From the NCBI GenBank assembly GCA_965261925.1, contig OZ253486.1, forward strand, positions 1-64,000: DNA of 64,000 nucleotides. Reading direction: 5' to 3'. The notes beneath the pieces are model-generated. The model did not search any database. It had not been told where the DNA came from and saw nothing but the letters and a program-made list of their open reading frames with translations. Position numbers and translations under genes: made by a program. Below, piece after piece: positions 42,661 to 51,769 of this stretch; position 1 is the first letter of the stretch, and the number at the start of each line of letters is the position of its first letter. The stretch is from Bin87 sp965261925. Its GTDB lineage: Bacteria > Chloroflexota > Dehalococcoidia > Lucifugimonadales > UBA3495.

Positions 42661-43566
42661 ATGCAAATCGGCGCTATTTTCCCGCAAACTGAGATCGGCC
42701 CCGACCCCAATGCCATCCGCGACTACGTGCAAGCCGTGGAGGAGATGCAGTTTGACTATCTGTTCATCGCGGACCACGTGCTGGGCGCGGACCCGGATCA
42801 TCACGCTCACGTTCGGGGCAGCTACTATACCCACCACAGCGTGATCCACGAGTCGTTGACGACGCTGGCTTTCATCGCCGCCTTGACCACGCGCATCCGC
42901 CTGATCACCGGGATCCTGATCCTGCCCCAGCGTCAGACCGCGCTGGTGGCCAAGCAAGCTGCGGAGATCGACGTGCTGAGCGGCGGCCGACTCACCCTGG
43001 GGATCGGTGTGGGCTGGAACCACGTGGAGTTCGAGGCACTGGGCGAGGACTTCAGCACCCGGGGCGTCCGATCCGAAGAACAGATCGACCTGATGCGGGC
43101 ACTGTGGACACAGGAAGTGGTGGACTTCGACGGCCGTTGGGACACGGTTCGCGCCGCCGGCATCAAGCCGCTGCCCGTGCAGAAGCCGATACCGGTGTGG
43201 TTCGGCGCGGGCGGGTCAGCGGGACCGGTGCCCAGGGACGTTGTGCTGCGCCGCATTGCGCGCATGGGCGACGGGTGGTTCCCCAGCTTCGGGCCCGACG
43301 ACACCGCCAGGGCCGTGCTGGACAAGATGCAGATCTACATCGCCGAAGCGGGCCGGCAACCGTCGGACGTGGGCTTGGCCGGCCGCATCCGGATGCCCGG
43401 CAAGTCACCCGCGGATTGGCTGGCTGAGGTCGAGGGCTGGCAGAGCCTGGGCGGGACGCATGTCATGGCCGAGGCGCGTCGGGGCCCGCTGAGCTCGGTG
43501 GATCAGCACATCGAGGCGATGCGGGAGTTTCGAGAAGTCATACCCGTGGGTTGGGGGCGAGACTAG
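42661..43566 (+). CDS. LLM class F420-dependent oxidoreductase
   Basis: A 301-residue luciferase-like enzyme: MQIGAIFPQTEIGPDPNAIR at the start, FDYLFIADHVLGADPDHH, ILILPQRQTALVAKQAAEID, and GGRLTLGIGVGWNHVEFEAL. The pattern is that of the TIGR03619-type F420 subfamily. GAGG precedes ATG 42661. The upstream frame from 42529 overlaps the aldo/keto reductase. The stop TAG (43564-43566) lies inside the CTAG target duplication of the IS5 element, so the last codon is intact. Confidence 0.88.
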   Translation: MQIGAIFPQTEIGPDPNAIRDYVQAVEEMQFDYLFIADHVLGADPDHHAHVRGSYYTHHSVIHESLTTLAFIAALTTRIRLITGILILPQRQTALVAKQAAEIDVLSGGRLTLGIGVGWNHVEFEALGEDFSTRGVRSEEQIDLMRALWTQEVVDFDGRWDTVRAAGIKPLPVQKPIPVWFGAGGSAGPVPRDVVLRRIARMGDGWFPSFGPDDTARAVLDKMQIYIAEAGRQPSDVGLAGRIRMPGKSPADWLAEVEGWQSLGGTHVMAEARRGPLSSVDQHIEAMREFREVIPVGWGRD

Positions 43567-43580
43567 GCTGTGTTGACATT

Positions 43581-44020
43581 TCATCGTAACCAAATGAGGG
43601 CAGCAGTAAAGTGAAGGAAGCCCAGGTATCTGGCGTCCAGCTTCTCAAACCGGGAGAATACCCGGCGATAGTGCTTGATCTTGTTGATGAAGCATTCCAC
43701 CAGGTGCCGCTCTCGGTAGAGGCAAGCATCGTAGGCTTGGGGTTCCTTACGGTTGGAGCGTGGCGGTATGACCGGACGCATGCCTCGTTCCAGGATGTAC
43801 TGGCGAAACTCACGGGAATCATACCCCTTGTCGGCAATCACGTACTCTCCGGCATGATCGGCGATCAGCCCCTGGGCCTGGGTGATGTCGTGCTTTTGCC
43901 CCCCAGTCAGGATGAACCGCAAGGGATTGCCCAAGGCATCCACGCTCACGTGGACCTTGGTGCTGAACCCGCCGCGGCTCCGGCCCAGGGCCTGGGCCGC
44001 CTGGCCGCCTTTTTGGGGGG
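43581..44020 (-). CDS. IS5-family transposase, orfB (reached by -1 frameshift)
   Basis: The C-terminal catalytic half: GRSRGGFSTKVHVSVDALGN, VIADKGYDSREF with the second Asp and RHLVECFINKIKHYRR with the Glu. The join with orfA is a run of six C and five A on the coding strand (44010-44020), a plausible slippery site giving APP/QKGGQAAQALG. This two-ORF layout is normal for the IS427 group, so the element may be active. The frame is also open upstream to 44312 but without homology. Confidence 0.78.
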
Positions 44021-44341
44021 CGCTCCGGCGGCGCAGGGATGGGCCCGGACCACGGTGCGGTCGATGATGAGGTATTCCAGATCCGGGTCGTCGGCGCAAT
44101 GCTGATGCAGCAGTTCCCAGATACCCCGGTCGCTCCAGCGGGCAAACCTTTTGTAGACGCTGTTCCAATTCCCATACTCGGCTGGGAGGAGCCGCCATTG
44201 GGCGCCGGAGCGGGCCACCCAGAGCACGGCTTCGATGAAACGGCGACATTCCTCTTCCCGACCAACATACAGGTCGGCGCGTCCTTGCAGGAACTGGAGA
44301 ACCTTGGTCCACTGACCTGTTGAGAGCGTAAGTCTTGACAT
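43946..44341 (-). CDS. IS5-family transposase, orfA
   Basis: The N-terminal half of the transposase: a helical DNA-binding part (LSTGQWTKVLQFLQGRADLY), the DUF4096-like segment (LWVARSGAQWRLLPAEYGNW), and the first catalytic Asp in YLIIDRTVVRAH. It starts at ATG 44341 (MSRLTLST). The useful part ends at the C6A5 run, after which the frame reads Pro/Arg-rich sequence to 43946. Confidence 0.8.
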   Translation of the reverse strand: MSRLTLSTGQWTKVLQFLQGRADLYVGREEECRRFIEAVLWVARSGAQWRLLPAEYGNWNSVYKRFARWSDRGIWELLHQHCADDPDLEYLIIDRTVVRAHPCAAGAPPKKAARRPRPWAGAAAGSAPRST

Positions 44342-44454
44342 ATTTCCATTATAACCAAATGTCAACAGAACCTAGTCCAGCAACCTACAGTGCCCGAGGG
44401 CGTCGCCAATTGGGAGCAGCGCCCAGAACACCCTATCAGTTAGCGTCTGGCCGG

Positions 44455-44841
44455 TTACGTAATCCCTTTCTCCGCCTCGCTCGGAGGATCCTGCAGGAGG
44501 ATCTCCGCAGGGATTCCCCAGTACTTGTGGAGCGCACGGGCCATGGGCATGGTGATATCCATTTCGCCTGACAGCACCGCCGCCGCCGCTTTCCTGCTGC
44601 CCATCAGGGGAGCGAGGTCTTCTGGCGTGAGGCCCAGGCGTCTCATGTGGAACTCTATGGCTGCCGGAATGCTCAGCAGGCCAACGTCACCGCGTGGTTC
44701 CTCGTACGCTTCAAGCAGGTCAATCAGGTGGTCGCGCTCGCCGCGCTCCGGCGTTCCGACGTCAGCTCGAAGAATCTCTCCCAAACGTGCCAGAGCACGG
44801 TTGTAGTCGTCTTCGCTGTCGATACTGGAAATAAGAGCCAC
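44455..44841 (-). CDS. HigA-like HTH antitoxin/regulator
   Basis: A 128-residue protein of the HigA type: an acidic helical N-terminus (DDYNRALARLGEILRAD), then AIEFHMRRLGLTPEDLAPLM and SRKAAAAVLSGEMDITMPMA forming the XRE-type helix-turn-helix, ending in an EILLQDPPSE tail. HigA genes are normally preceded by higB. Between this gene and lipA only about 120 bases remain and no intact toxin is visible. It may therefore be an orphan antitoxin. Confidence 0.78.
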   Translation of the reverse strand: MALISSIDSEDDYNRALARLGEILRADVGTPERGERDHLIDLLEAYEEPRGDVGLLSIPAAIEFHMRRLGLTPEDLAPLMGSRKAAAAVLSGEMDITMPMARALHKYWGIPAEILLQDPPSEAEKGIT

Positions 44842-44960
44842 GATTACACCTGTGCGGCATCGGTCAGATCATATTTCGCTCGGGTACCGACGCAGCGGGC
44901 ACGCATAGTCCGGATGTCGCCAGGATTGTCGCCGGCCGTAATGGAACGGCGCGGGCGCGC

Positions 44961-45851
44961 TTACGTGGTTGGATCGGTCGCCGCGTCGTGCTGCTCGTCG
45001 GCGTGGTATGAGGAGCGGACTAGCGGACCGGCGGCGACGTGCTTGAAGCCCATGGCCTCGCCGGCTTGGCGCAGTTCGTCAAATTCGGCCGGCGTGTAGA
45101 AGCGGTCGATGCGGATGTGCTTGATCGACGGGCGGAGGTACTGGCCGATGGTGAGCAGGTCGCAGTCCACGGCGCGCAGGTCGGCCATGGTCTGCTTCAC
45201 CTCGTCCACCGTCTCGCCCATGCCGACGATGATGCCGGACTTGGTGGGCATGTCAGGGTCAATATCCTTGACCTGGCGCAGCAGTTCCAGCGACTGGCGG
45301 TAGTCGCCCTTGGGACGCACGCGGTTGAAGACGCGCTCCACGGACTCGATGTTGTGGTTGAGCACCTGGGGCTGGGCCGCGACCACCTTGGCCAGGGCAT
45401 CCCGGTTGCCGTCGAAGTCGGGGATCAGGACCTCCACGCGGCAGCCGGGGACGGCGGCGCGAACCTGATTGATGCAGGCGGAGAAGATGCCGGCCCCGCC
45501 GTCGGGCAGGTCGTCCCGGTTGACCGAGGTGATGACACAGTACTTCAGGCCCATGCGCTTGACCGTAGCGGCCAAACGGAAGGGTTCGCCCAGGTCCAGC
45601 GTGCCGGGGCGGCCGGTGGTGACGGCGCAGTAGGCGCAGGCGCGGGTGCAGATGTCGCCCAGGATCATGAAGGTGGCGGCGGAGCGCTCCCAGCACTCGC
45701 CGATATTGGGGCAACGGGCTTCCTCGCACACGGTGTGCAGCTGGCTGTCGCGCATGAGCTGTTTCAGCTCGATGTAGCGCGGGCCGCCGGGCATGGGGAC
45801 CTTGAGCCAGTCTGGAAGGCGAGGGCGCAGCGGGGCTTCGGTGGTTGTCAT
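44961..45851 (-). CDS. lipA: Lipoyl synthase
   Basis: A radical SAM enzyme inserting two sulfurs into octanoyl groups on lipoyl domains. Both cluster motifs are present: the auxiliary CX4CX5C (C42, C47, C53 in CEEARCPNIGEC) and the radical SAM CX3CX2C (C68, C72, C75 in CTRACAYC). The later GMGETVDEV and GQYLRPSIKHI segments and the length of 296 residues fit. Minus strand, downstream of gmk with a repeat-filled gap between them. No lipB is visible in this window. Confidence 0.96.
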   Translation of the reverse strand: MTTTEAPLRPRLPDWLKVPMPGGPRYIELKQLMRDSQLHTVCEEARCPNIGECWERSAATFMILGDICTRACAYCAVTTGRPGTLDLGEPFRLAATVKRMGLKYCVITSVNRDDLPDGGAGIFSACINQVRAAVPGCRVEVLIPDFDGNRDALAKVVAAQPQVLNHNIESVERVFNRVRPKGDYRQSLELLRQVKDIDPDMPTKSGIIVGMGETVDEVKQTMADLRAVDCDLLTIGQYLRPSIKHIRIDRFYTPAEFDELRQAGEAMGFKHVAAGPLVRSSYHADEQHDAATDPTT

Positions 45852-45860
45852 TTTGGCACC

Positions 45861-45999
45861 TGGATTCCTGCTTTCGCAGGAATGACGGGGGTAAATACAG
45901 GAACGACGGGAGTTAGTACGGAGGTGGCAGGAGTTGCTACAGGGGTGGTGGAAGTTACTACAGGAAAGGCGGGGGTAAGTACAAGAGTGGCGGATCTGG
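45861..45999. repeat. Palindromic repeat plus degenerate tandem array
   Basis: GGATTCCTGCTTTCGCAGGA followed by ATGACG (45862-45887) is the widespread element whose reverse translation is VIPAKAGIQ. It runs into about five degenerate copies of a roughly 24-base unit of the form GGRGTTANTACAGGNNNGGC (45886-45995). It fills the space between gmk and lipA. The minus-strand frame through it (Val/Thr/Pro-rich) is not a gene. Confidence 0.7.
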
Positions 46000-46629
46000 T
46001 TAGAGGAACTGGACGAGGCGGGGGTTCACCCGGCATTTTTCGGCGGCGATGATGGCGTCAACCTCGTGGACGGTGGCGTCGAGTTCGCCGTTGCGGTTGA
46101 CCACCCGGTAGTCGAATTCGGCGATGCGGGCCAACTCGACGGAGGCTTCGTCGAGGCGACGCTGCATCTCGGCGGCACCCTCGGTGCCGCGCCCGGACAG
46201 GCGACTGCTGAGTTCGTCCAGGCTGGCGGGCATCACGAAAATGGTCAGAGCCTCCGGCGCGATCTGGCGGATGGTGGCAGCACCCTGCACGTCTATTCCC
46301 AGTATAACGTCTTTGCCGGCAATCAGCGGGTCGCGGACCTGTTGGCGCGGAACGCCGTACCAGCGGTCATAGACCTGGGCGGATTCGAGTAGTTCGTCCC
46401 GCTCGCGCATGCGGAGGAAGGTTTCAACTTCCAGGAAGATGTAGTCCCTGCCATCCACTTCACCAGATCGCTGGGGTCGGGTCGTTGCGGTGACGGCAAA
46501 GTGCCAGGGCCGCTCCAGTTGGCGCAGACCCGAGACAACCGAACTCTTGCCCGACGCGGACGGGCCCGAAATGACGACCAGCAGCGGCGGAGCCGGACTG
46601 GCGTGAGGCAGCTCGGACGAGCCAACCAT
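46000..46629 (-). CDS. gmk: Guanylate kinase
   Basis: Phosphorylates GMP to GDP with ATP. A 209-residue protein with the P-loop SGPSASGKSSVV, the GMP-binding GVPRQQVRDPLIAGKDVILG segment, and FVMPASLDELSSRLSGRGTE. The start at ATG 46629 comes nine bases after the aroA stop, so it is cotranscribed with tyrA and aroA. Family length and motifs are standard. Confidence 0.94.
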   Translation of the reverse strand: MVGSSELPHASPAPPLLVVISGPSASGKSSVVSGLRQLERPWHFAVTATTRPQRSGEVDGRDYIFLEVETFLRMRERDELLESAQVYDRWYGVPRQQVRDPLIAGKDVILGIDVQGAATIRQIAPEALTIFVMPASLDELSSRLSGRGTEGAAEMQRRLDEASVELARIAEFDYRVVNRNGELDATVHEVDAIIAAEKCRVNPRLVQFL

Positions 46630-46637
46630 CGTTCAGG

Positions 46638-47936
46638 CTATTCGCCGTCGCCGAGCAGACTGGCGAGGTGTTCCCAGAAGGTGGGATAGGACACCGAGGC
46701 GTCCTCCGCGCCGTGGATGATCGTGTCGCCCGAGGCGGCGAGGCCGGCCACGGCCATGGACATTGCCAGCCGGTGGTCGCCGTGGCTCTCCACCGCAGCG
46801 CCGGTGAGGCCGCCCACGCCGTGGATCACCATGCCGTCCTCGCGGGGCTCCAAGTTGCCGCCCAGGCGGGTTAGCTCGGATACGGTGGTGGCGATGCGGT
46901 CCGATTCCTTGACGCGCAGTTCGGCGGCGTCCCGGATTATGGTGTCTCCCGCGGCGAAGCACGCGGCCACGGCGAGGACGGGCAGTTCGTCGATCATGAT
47001 GGGGATGATGTCGCCGCCGAGGTCGATGCCGTTGAGGCTGGCCGACGATGCCACCACGTCGGCGACGGGTTCGCCGCCCTCCACCCGCTGGTTCTCCAGG
47101 CGGAGCGAATCGCCGGCGCCCATCATCTGCAGGGCGTCGATGATGCCGGCGCGGCTGGGATTGAGACCGACGCCGGTGATGGTGACGCGGGCGTGGGGGT
47201 GGATCAGGCCGGCCACCATCCAGAAAGCCGCGGAGGAGATGTCGCCGGGCACCGCCACGTCCACGGCTTGGAGCTCGGCGGGATGCAGCGTCAGGGCCAA
47301 CCCGTCGTTGTCGATGCGGGCTCCCATGGCGGACATCATGCGCTCGGTATGGTCGCGGGACAGGGCCGGCTGGTGCAGGACGGTGGGACCGGAAGCAGCG
47401 AGGCCGGCCAGCATCAGGCACGACTTGACCTGGGCGCTGGCCACGGGCATCTCGTACTCGATGGAGCGCAGGCTTCCGCCGCGTATGGCAAGCGGAGCCA
47501 GGGTGTTCCCGCCGCGGCCCATGATGGACGCGCCCATCTGTTGCAGCGGCTGGACGATGCGGCCCATGGGGCGGGAGCGCAGTGACCCGTCGCCGGAAAG
47601 CACCGAGAGAAAGCCCTGGCTGGCGAGCAGGCCGGAAAGGAGCCGCATGGAGGTGCCGCTGTTGCCGGCGTCCAGCATGTCGGCGGGCTCGTCCAGGTTC
47701 GGGCCGGGGCCGGCGACGCGGAAGCTCCCCGGTTCGCCCAGCGGATCGATGGACACTCCCATGGCGCGGAGGCAGGCGGCGGTGGAACGAACGTCGGCGC
47801 CGTCGGAAATGCCGGTGACGGTGGCGGTCCCGTTGGCGATGGCGTTGAGGATCAGCGAACGGTGGGAGACCGACTTATCGCCCGGCACCGCCAGCGAGCC
47901 GGCCAAGCGTTCAGGGCTGCGAATGGTCTGTTCCAA
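46638..47936 (-). CDS. aroA: 3-phosphoshikimate 1-carboxyvinyltransferase (EPSP synthase)
   Basis: Joins shikimate 3-phosphate and PEP to EPSP in the shikimate pathway. The product of 432 residues shows PGDKSVSHRSLILNAIANGT at the N-terminus, LDAGNSGTSMRLLSGLL (PEP/S3P site) and LRVKESDRIATTVSEL, with GDHRLAMSMAVAGL near the end. It lies between tyrA (150-base gap) and gmk in an aromatic amino acid run, and complements the trp genes at 21-24 kb. Confidence 0.96.
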   Translation of the reverse strand: MEQTIRSPERLAGSLAVPGDKSVSHRSLILNAIANGTATVTGISDGADVRSTAACLRAMGVSIDPLGEPGSFRVAGPGPNLDEPADMLDAGNSGTSMRLLSGLLASQGFLSVLSGDGSLRSRPMGRIVQPLQQMGASIMGRGGNTLAPLAIRGGSLRSIEYEMPVASAQVKSCLMLAGLAASGPTVLHQPALSRDHTERMMSAMGARIDNDGLALTLHPAELQAVDVAVPGDISSAAFWMVAGLIHPHARVTITGVGLNPSRAGIIDALQMMGAGDSLRLENQRVEGGEPVADVVASSASLNGIDLGGDIIPIMIDELPVLAVAACFAAGDTIIRDAAELRVKESDRIATTVSELTRLGGNLEPREDGMVIHGVGGLTGAAVESHGDHRLAMSMAVAGLAASGDTIIHGAEDASVSYPTFWEHLASLLGDGE

Positions 47937-48086
47937 CTGCGTACTCCGGCGATGATCGCCTGGGGGTGCGAGATGACGGAATGGAGTCGACTGGAAGTTC
48001 CTGAATTCGCGCCGGCGCAGCGATGGACGGCGCGCAATGGCGGAGGGGGATCCGAACGTTGGCGAGGCCGGCCGACGGAGGGCAGG

Positions 48087-49133
48087 TTACCGCCGGGGCG
48101 TGCCGGAGTCGCGGTCATTGCCGCGCCGGCTTTTGGGCGGCTCGCCACCCATCATCATGCGGCGGGCACGGTCGGCCCACCCACCCATGAACATCTGACC
48201 CATGGATTGGCTGAACGTCGGATACTCGGGAATGTTCTGCAGTTCCTGGGCGCGGGGGTTGACATCCCCGGCCATCCACCGGTTGCGGGCCAGGCGGGCA
48301 TCCTCAAAAACAGTACCGACGGCGGCGGTGTCGGGTAGGTCGCCGTCGGTATCCAGGAGCTTACGGTATTCGTAGAGCTCCCGAATAAAGGCGTCAATCC
48401 AGGCGACGATGGGTTGGGCGTTGCTGATGCAGATGTCGCGGTGCATCACAGGGTCGCCGGAGGCGAGGCGGGTGATGTCGCGGTAGCCTGAGGAGGCAAG
48501 CTGTCCGATGTCGGACCAGTTGGCGGACTTGCTGGTGCAGCCGATCAGGGCGGTGGACAGGACGAAGGGCAGATGGCTCACGGCGGCGACGAAGCTGTCG
48601 TGCTCGTCGACGCTGATGAAGTAGGGGACGCCGCCCACGGCCTCGGCCAGGGTGGACACCTCCCCCACGGCGCGCTGGCTGGCCCGGGGACTGGGGATGA
48701 CGCAGTAGGGCTTGCCGGAGAAGAGGGTGCCGTCGGCGTTCTCGGGGCCTGGGGTTTCGCGGCCGGCCATGGGATGTCCGCCCACGAAGTCCACAGAGTC
48801 GGGCAGGAATTCGTCGGCCCATTGCAGGACCTGGGTTTTGGTGCTGCCCACGTCGGTGACGACGCATCCCTCGGGGAGGTAGTCGGCCATGCCCTCCATG
48901 AGCTCGCGCATGGCGAGGACCGGCGTGGCGAGGACGATGATGTCGGCTTCGGCGATGGCGTTGCCCAGGCGACCTTCCACGCGATGGAAGGCATCTCGCC
49001 GCTGGGCGCCGGAGCGGGCCGCGCTGTCGGCGTCGGTGCCGATGACCGTGAGGTCGCGCAGGGTGGAATTGCGCAGGGCCAACCCCAAGGAGGTGCCGAT
49101 CAATCCGGTGCCGATGATGGTAACTTGCGCCAC
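48087..49133 (-). CDS. tyrA: Prephenate/arogenate dehydrogenase
   Basis: An NAD(P)-dependent dehydrogenase converting prephenate to 4-hydroxyphenylpyruvate on the way to tyrosine. The N-terminal Rossmann motif is VTIIGTGLIGTSLGLALRNS. GCVVTDVGSTKTQVLQ and FVGGHPMAGRETPGPENAD are TyrA signatures. FISVDEHDSFVAAVSHLPFV follows. No chorismate mutase or ACT domain is fused. It starts a tyrA-aroA-gmk run. Confidence 0.93.
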   Translation of the reverse strand: MAQVTIIGTGLIGTSLGLALRNSTLRDLTVIGTDADSAARSGAQRRDAFHRVEGRLGNAIAEADIIVLATPVLAMRELMEGMADYLPEGCVVTDVGSTKTQVLQWADEFLPDSVDFVGGHPMAGRETPGPENADGTLFSGKPYCVIPSPRASQRAVGEVSTLAEAVGGVPYFISVDEHDSFVAAVSHLPFVLSTALIGCTSKSANWSDIGQLASSGYRDITRLASGDPVMHRDICISNAQPIVAWIDAFIRELYEYRKLLDTDGDLPDTAAVGTVFEDARLARNRWMAGDVNPRAQELQNIPEYPTFSQSMGQMFMGGWADRARRMMMGGEPPKSRRGNDRDSGTPRR

Positions 49134-49328
49134 GAGCAGGACTGCCTAAAGAAGGTTGGGGTAAGTGTACAACATCCACAACGGCTGGTAAAACGGCGCG
49201 ACGGCGGGCGGGACAAAGCTGTGGGCAACTAATCCGGGGACAACTAACCCGGGGACGACTAACCCGAGGACAAACGGGTTGGCCCATGATTGGGGGCCGC
49301 GCGTGGAGGGGTGTATCATTCGGGCGGC

Positions 49329-50534
49329 ATGTGGAACTGGGCGGCCTCCCTCCGCATAAGGGATTTTCGCCTGCTCTGGATATCAACGGCCTTCTACTCG
49401 CTGGCCACGGGGATGGAGCAGGTTTCGGTCGGATGGCTGATCTTCGAGCTGACCGGTTCGGAGTTCATGGTGGGTGTGAGCGCGGGCGCTCGCATGCTGC
49501 CCTTCTTCGTGCTGGGTATACTCTCCGGCGCGGCGGCCGACCGATGGTCACGTCGCACGCTGCTGCGGGTCGGCACGCTGGCGGCTTCGGCGGTGGCGCT
49601 ACTGATGGCGCTGCTGTTGCTCCGGGGATTCGTCAACGTCTGGGCGCTGATCGCGCTGGTGACGGCGCTGGGCAGCATACTGGCCTTCACGATCACCATC
49701 CGGCAGGCGTTTACCTACGACATCGTTGGTTCGGGGTACGCGCTGAACGGCCTGGCGCTGGCGGCGATGGCGATGCAGGGCGGCGGGATCGTGGGGTCGC
49801 TGGTATCCGGGGCCCTGATCGAGCTGGTGGGCCCGGGGTGGCAGTTCGTCGCGTCGGCGGTGTTCTACGCGGCTTCGGCCGGCGCGACGCTGTTGATCGA
49901 CAACCCCGGACGCTCGTTGCGGGCGTCGTCGGAATCGGTGCTGGCAAACCTGAAGGGGTACGTCCGCCTGGCTCGGGAGCACCGGATCCTGCTGGTGCTG
50001 ATGTTGCTGACGGCGATCACCGAAGTGCTGGGGTTCACGCACATGACCCTGCTTCCCGTGTTCGCGAAAACGGTGCTCCACGTTGGGCCCACGGGACTGG
50101 GCGTGATGACCGCAGGGCGCCAGGCCGGGGGGCTGTTGGGGTTGTGGATTCTGGCCGGTCTGGGTACCACGAGAAAAAAGGGGTGGCTGACGCTGGCGAC
50201 GGCCCTGGGGTTTGGCGGCGGCCTGATGGCCTTTTCGCTGTCGGTAAACATCTACACGTTCCTGGTGGTGCTGCTGTTCGTGAACGCGTGCGCGATGGCG
50301 GTGGACACGCTTTACAAGACGCTGATGCAGGACCTGGTGCCCGACGAGGAACGGGGCCGGGCCATGGGTTCGTGGGTGTTGGCCGTTGGATTCGCCCCGG
50401 TGGGACATGTGGGCGTGGGGGCGTTGGCCGGATTCGTGGGCGCTCCGGGGGCGCTGCTCATCAACGGCGCGGCGTTGGTGGCCATCAACGTCGCGGCGAC
50501 GCTGGGCTTGCCTCGGATACGGCGCCTGGAGTAA
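49329..50534 (+). CDS. MFS transporter
   Basis: A 401-residue integral membrane protein with about 12 hydrophobic segments and the MFS loop GAAADRWSRRTLLRVG between helices 2 and 3. The fold is that of the enterobactin/multidrug exporter type (MFS_3): DIVGSGYALNGLALAAMAMQ, then RQAGGLLGLWILAG. Start ATG 49329 (MWNWAASLRI). The substrate cannot be told. It is divergent from tyrA. Confidence 0.85.
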   Translation: MWNWAASLRIRDFRLLWISTAFYSLATGMEQVSVGWLIFELTGSEFMVGVSAGARMLPFFVLGILSGAAADRWSRRTLLRVGTLAASAVALLMALLLLRGFVNVWALIALVTALGSILAFTITIRQAFTYDIVGSGYALNGLALAAMAMQGGGIVGSLVSGALIELVGPGWQFVASAVFYAASAGATLLIDNPGRSLRASSESVLANLKGYVRLAREHRILLVLMLLTAITEVLGFTHMTLLPVFAKTVLHVGPTGLGVMTAGRQAGGLLGLWILAGLGTTRKKGWLTLATALGFGGGLMAFSLSVNIYTFLVVLLFVNACAMAVDTLYKTLMQDLVPDEERGRAMGSWVLAVGFAPVGHVGVGALAGFVGAPGALLINGAALVAINVAATLGLPRIRRLE

Positions 50535-50653
50535 GGAGAGCCGGCGACGGCCTTGAGGACTGTTGCGGCAAGGTTGTCGGCCCGCGCGTAGCCAGCCCGT
50601 CATTGGCAGGAGCGACGCGGCAATCCCGTCGCCCTAACGACGCCGTGTCGGCC

Positions 50654-50684
50654 GACGAGGTTGCCACGCTGCGCTCGCGATGAC
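50654..50684 (+). repeat. Dispersed repeat, copy 2
   Basis: GACGAGGTTGCCACGCTGCG followed by CTCGCGATGAC. Same element as at 51322 and 53051, and reversed at 9949. Confidence 0.65.
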
Positions 50685-51321
50685 GGATCGGTCCGCATGG
50701 GTTAATCCGCATGGTTCGGTCGGCACGGATCGGTCCGCATGGTTGGCGATCACCGCTTCACGATGTGAGGACTGGGTGAGTTGAAAGGTGGGTGACTTAC
50801 CTCCTGCTTTGCTATGGTCTGCTTGCGGTCTTGATTTGGGTGTCAGGCGTTGCGGTTTCGGGTTGGTGTCGGAGCACGGCCAACACTGTTTTTACGCGCA
50901 AATCTTTTGAGTCCCAAGCTTCCGTGACCCGCGGGGAACCGGCCAAGGAGACCGGCGCCATGCGGCACGGGGCGGAGGTGACACCCGCCGGGTCGTAACG
51001 CGGCCGCCCCGTGGAATAGAACGGGTAGCGGCAGCTGCCGACCATGATGCGAAGAACCGACTGGGCCGTTGCCGACCCGAAACCGTATCGCCTAGCTATT
51101 CAGATTTAGGTTCGGCGACGCCGCTGGCCTGGCGGCGGTTCCGGCGGGGGTCGCGAGGCCGCGCCGGGATTGCCTGACAGGGCTATGATAGAACATGGGT
51201 GCTGTTAGTGCAAGGGGCCGATGTCATCAGGGCAGGGTCGCTGGATTGTCGCCATCGGGAGTGAAGGGGCGCGGCAGTGGCAATGCGGTGGGGGCGCTGC
51301 TGCGAGGACCGGCGCTGTGGC

Positions 51322-51352
51322 GGCGAGATTGCCACGCTGCGCTCGCAATGAC
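51322..51352 (+). repeat. Dispersed repeat, copy 3
   Basis: GGCGAGATTGCCACGCTGCG followed by CTCGCAATGAC, the best-preserved copy of the element. Confidence 0.7.
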
Positions 51353-51687
51353 ATTTTGGTTGATCGCAATGACATTTAGGACAGTCGAATGACCTTGGGT
51401 CGGCGGGGCTGCGTGCGGCTGCGATGGAGGATGGGGCAACAACCGGGGACTCAACGAGAACGTTGCGAGTAGGTGTTCTGAGTTGTCGGGTTTCCTTGTT
51501 GGGAACACGTCGTTCCTACGAAAGCAGGATCCCAGAGATCCTGAGCTCGGTGAAACGTGGGAACGGCCCGGATTTCGCCGGTATGACGGTTTTGGCGTTG
51601 AGCGGCCACCTCGAATCTGAACAATTACCATTGCGAAACCCGGCCACCTCCCGCGAGTTGGCCGGGTTGGAATTGTCCTCGTGGGCC

Positions 51688-51769
51688 AGGCCCGCAAGGG
51701 TGCGCTGACGTCTGAAGGTCGCGCTCCGCGTCCAGAAGGTATTGGTTAGGCCCGCAGGGGTGCGCTGAC
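51688..51769. repeat. Direct repeat involving the desaturase 3' end
   Basis: AGGCCCGCAAGGGTGCGCTG (from 51688) and AGGCCCGCAGGGGTGCGCTG (from 51748) are two near-identical copies 60 bases apart. The second encodes the last codons of the desaturase; the first lies just beyond its stop. Confidence 0.6.

Larger units (their letters stand above)
43567..44371 (-). mobile_element. IS5-family (IS427-like) insertion sequence
   Basis: Ends read GCTGTGTTGACATTT (left, from 43567) and GTTCTGTTGACATTT (right, read inward from 44371), an imperfect inverted repeat. CTAG flanks both sides (43563-43566 and 44372-44375), fitting the IS5 preference for CTAG/TNA targets. The element is about 805 bp and contains two overlapping transposase frames in minus orientation. 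Confidence 0.88.
50535..51745. other. 1.2-kb non-coding, repeat-rich interval
   Basis: No frame here has coding character. The stretch holds two copies of the GATTGCCACGCTGCGCTCGC element, a direct repeat CGGATCGGTCCGCATGG (50684 and 50726), one degenerate copy of the GGATTCCTGCTTTCG palindrome (51511-51533, reversed), and a duplicate of the desaturase 3' end near 51688. It looks like a landing zone for small repeats. Confidence 0.6.

Noticed and set aside
44842..44960. Possible HigB remnant between the HigA-like gene and lipA
   Set aside because: A short minus-strand frame (MRARCVGTRAKYDL) exists but is too short and does not match a HigB motif I can name.
45886..45995. Degenerate array considered as a small CRISPR
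   Set aside because: Units are contiguous and degenerate, with no constant repeat and no unique spacers.
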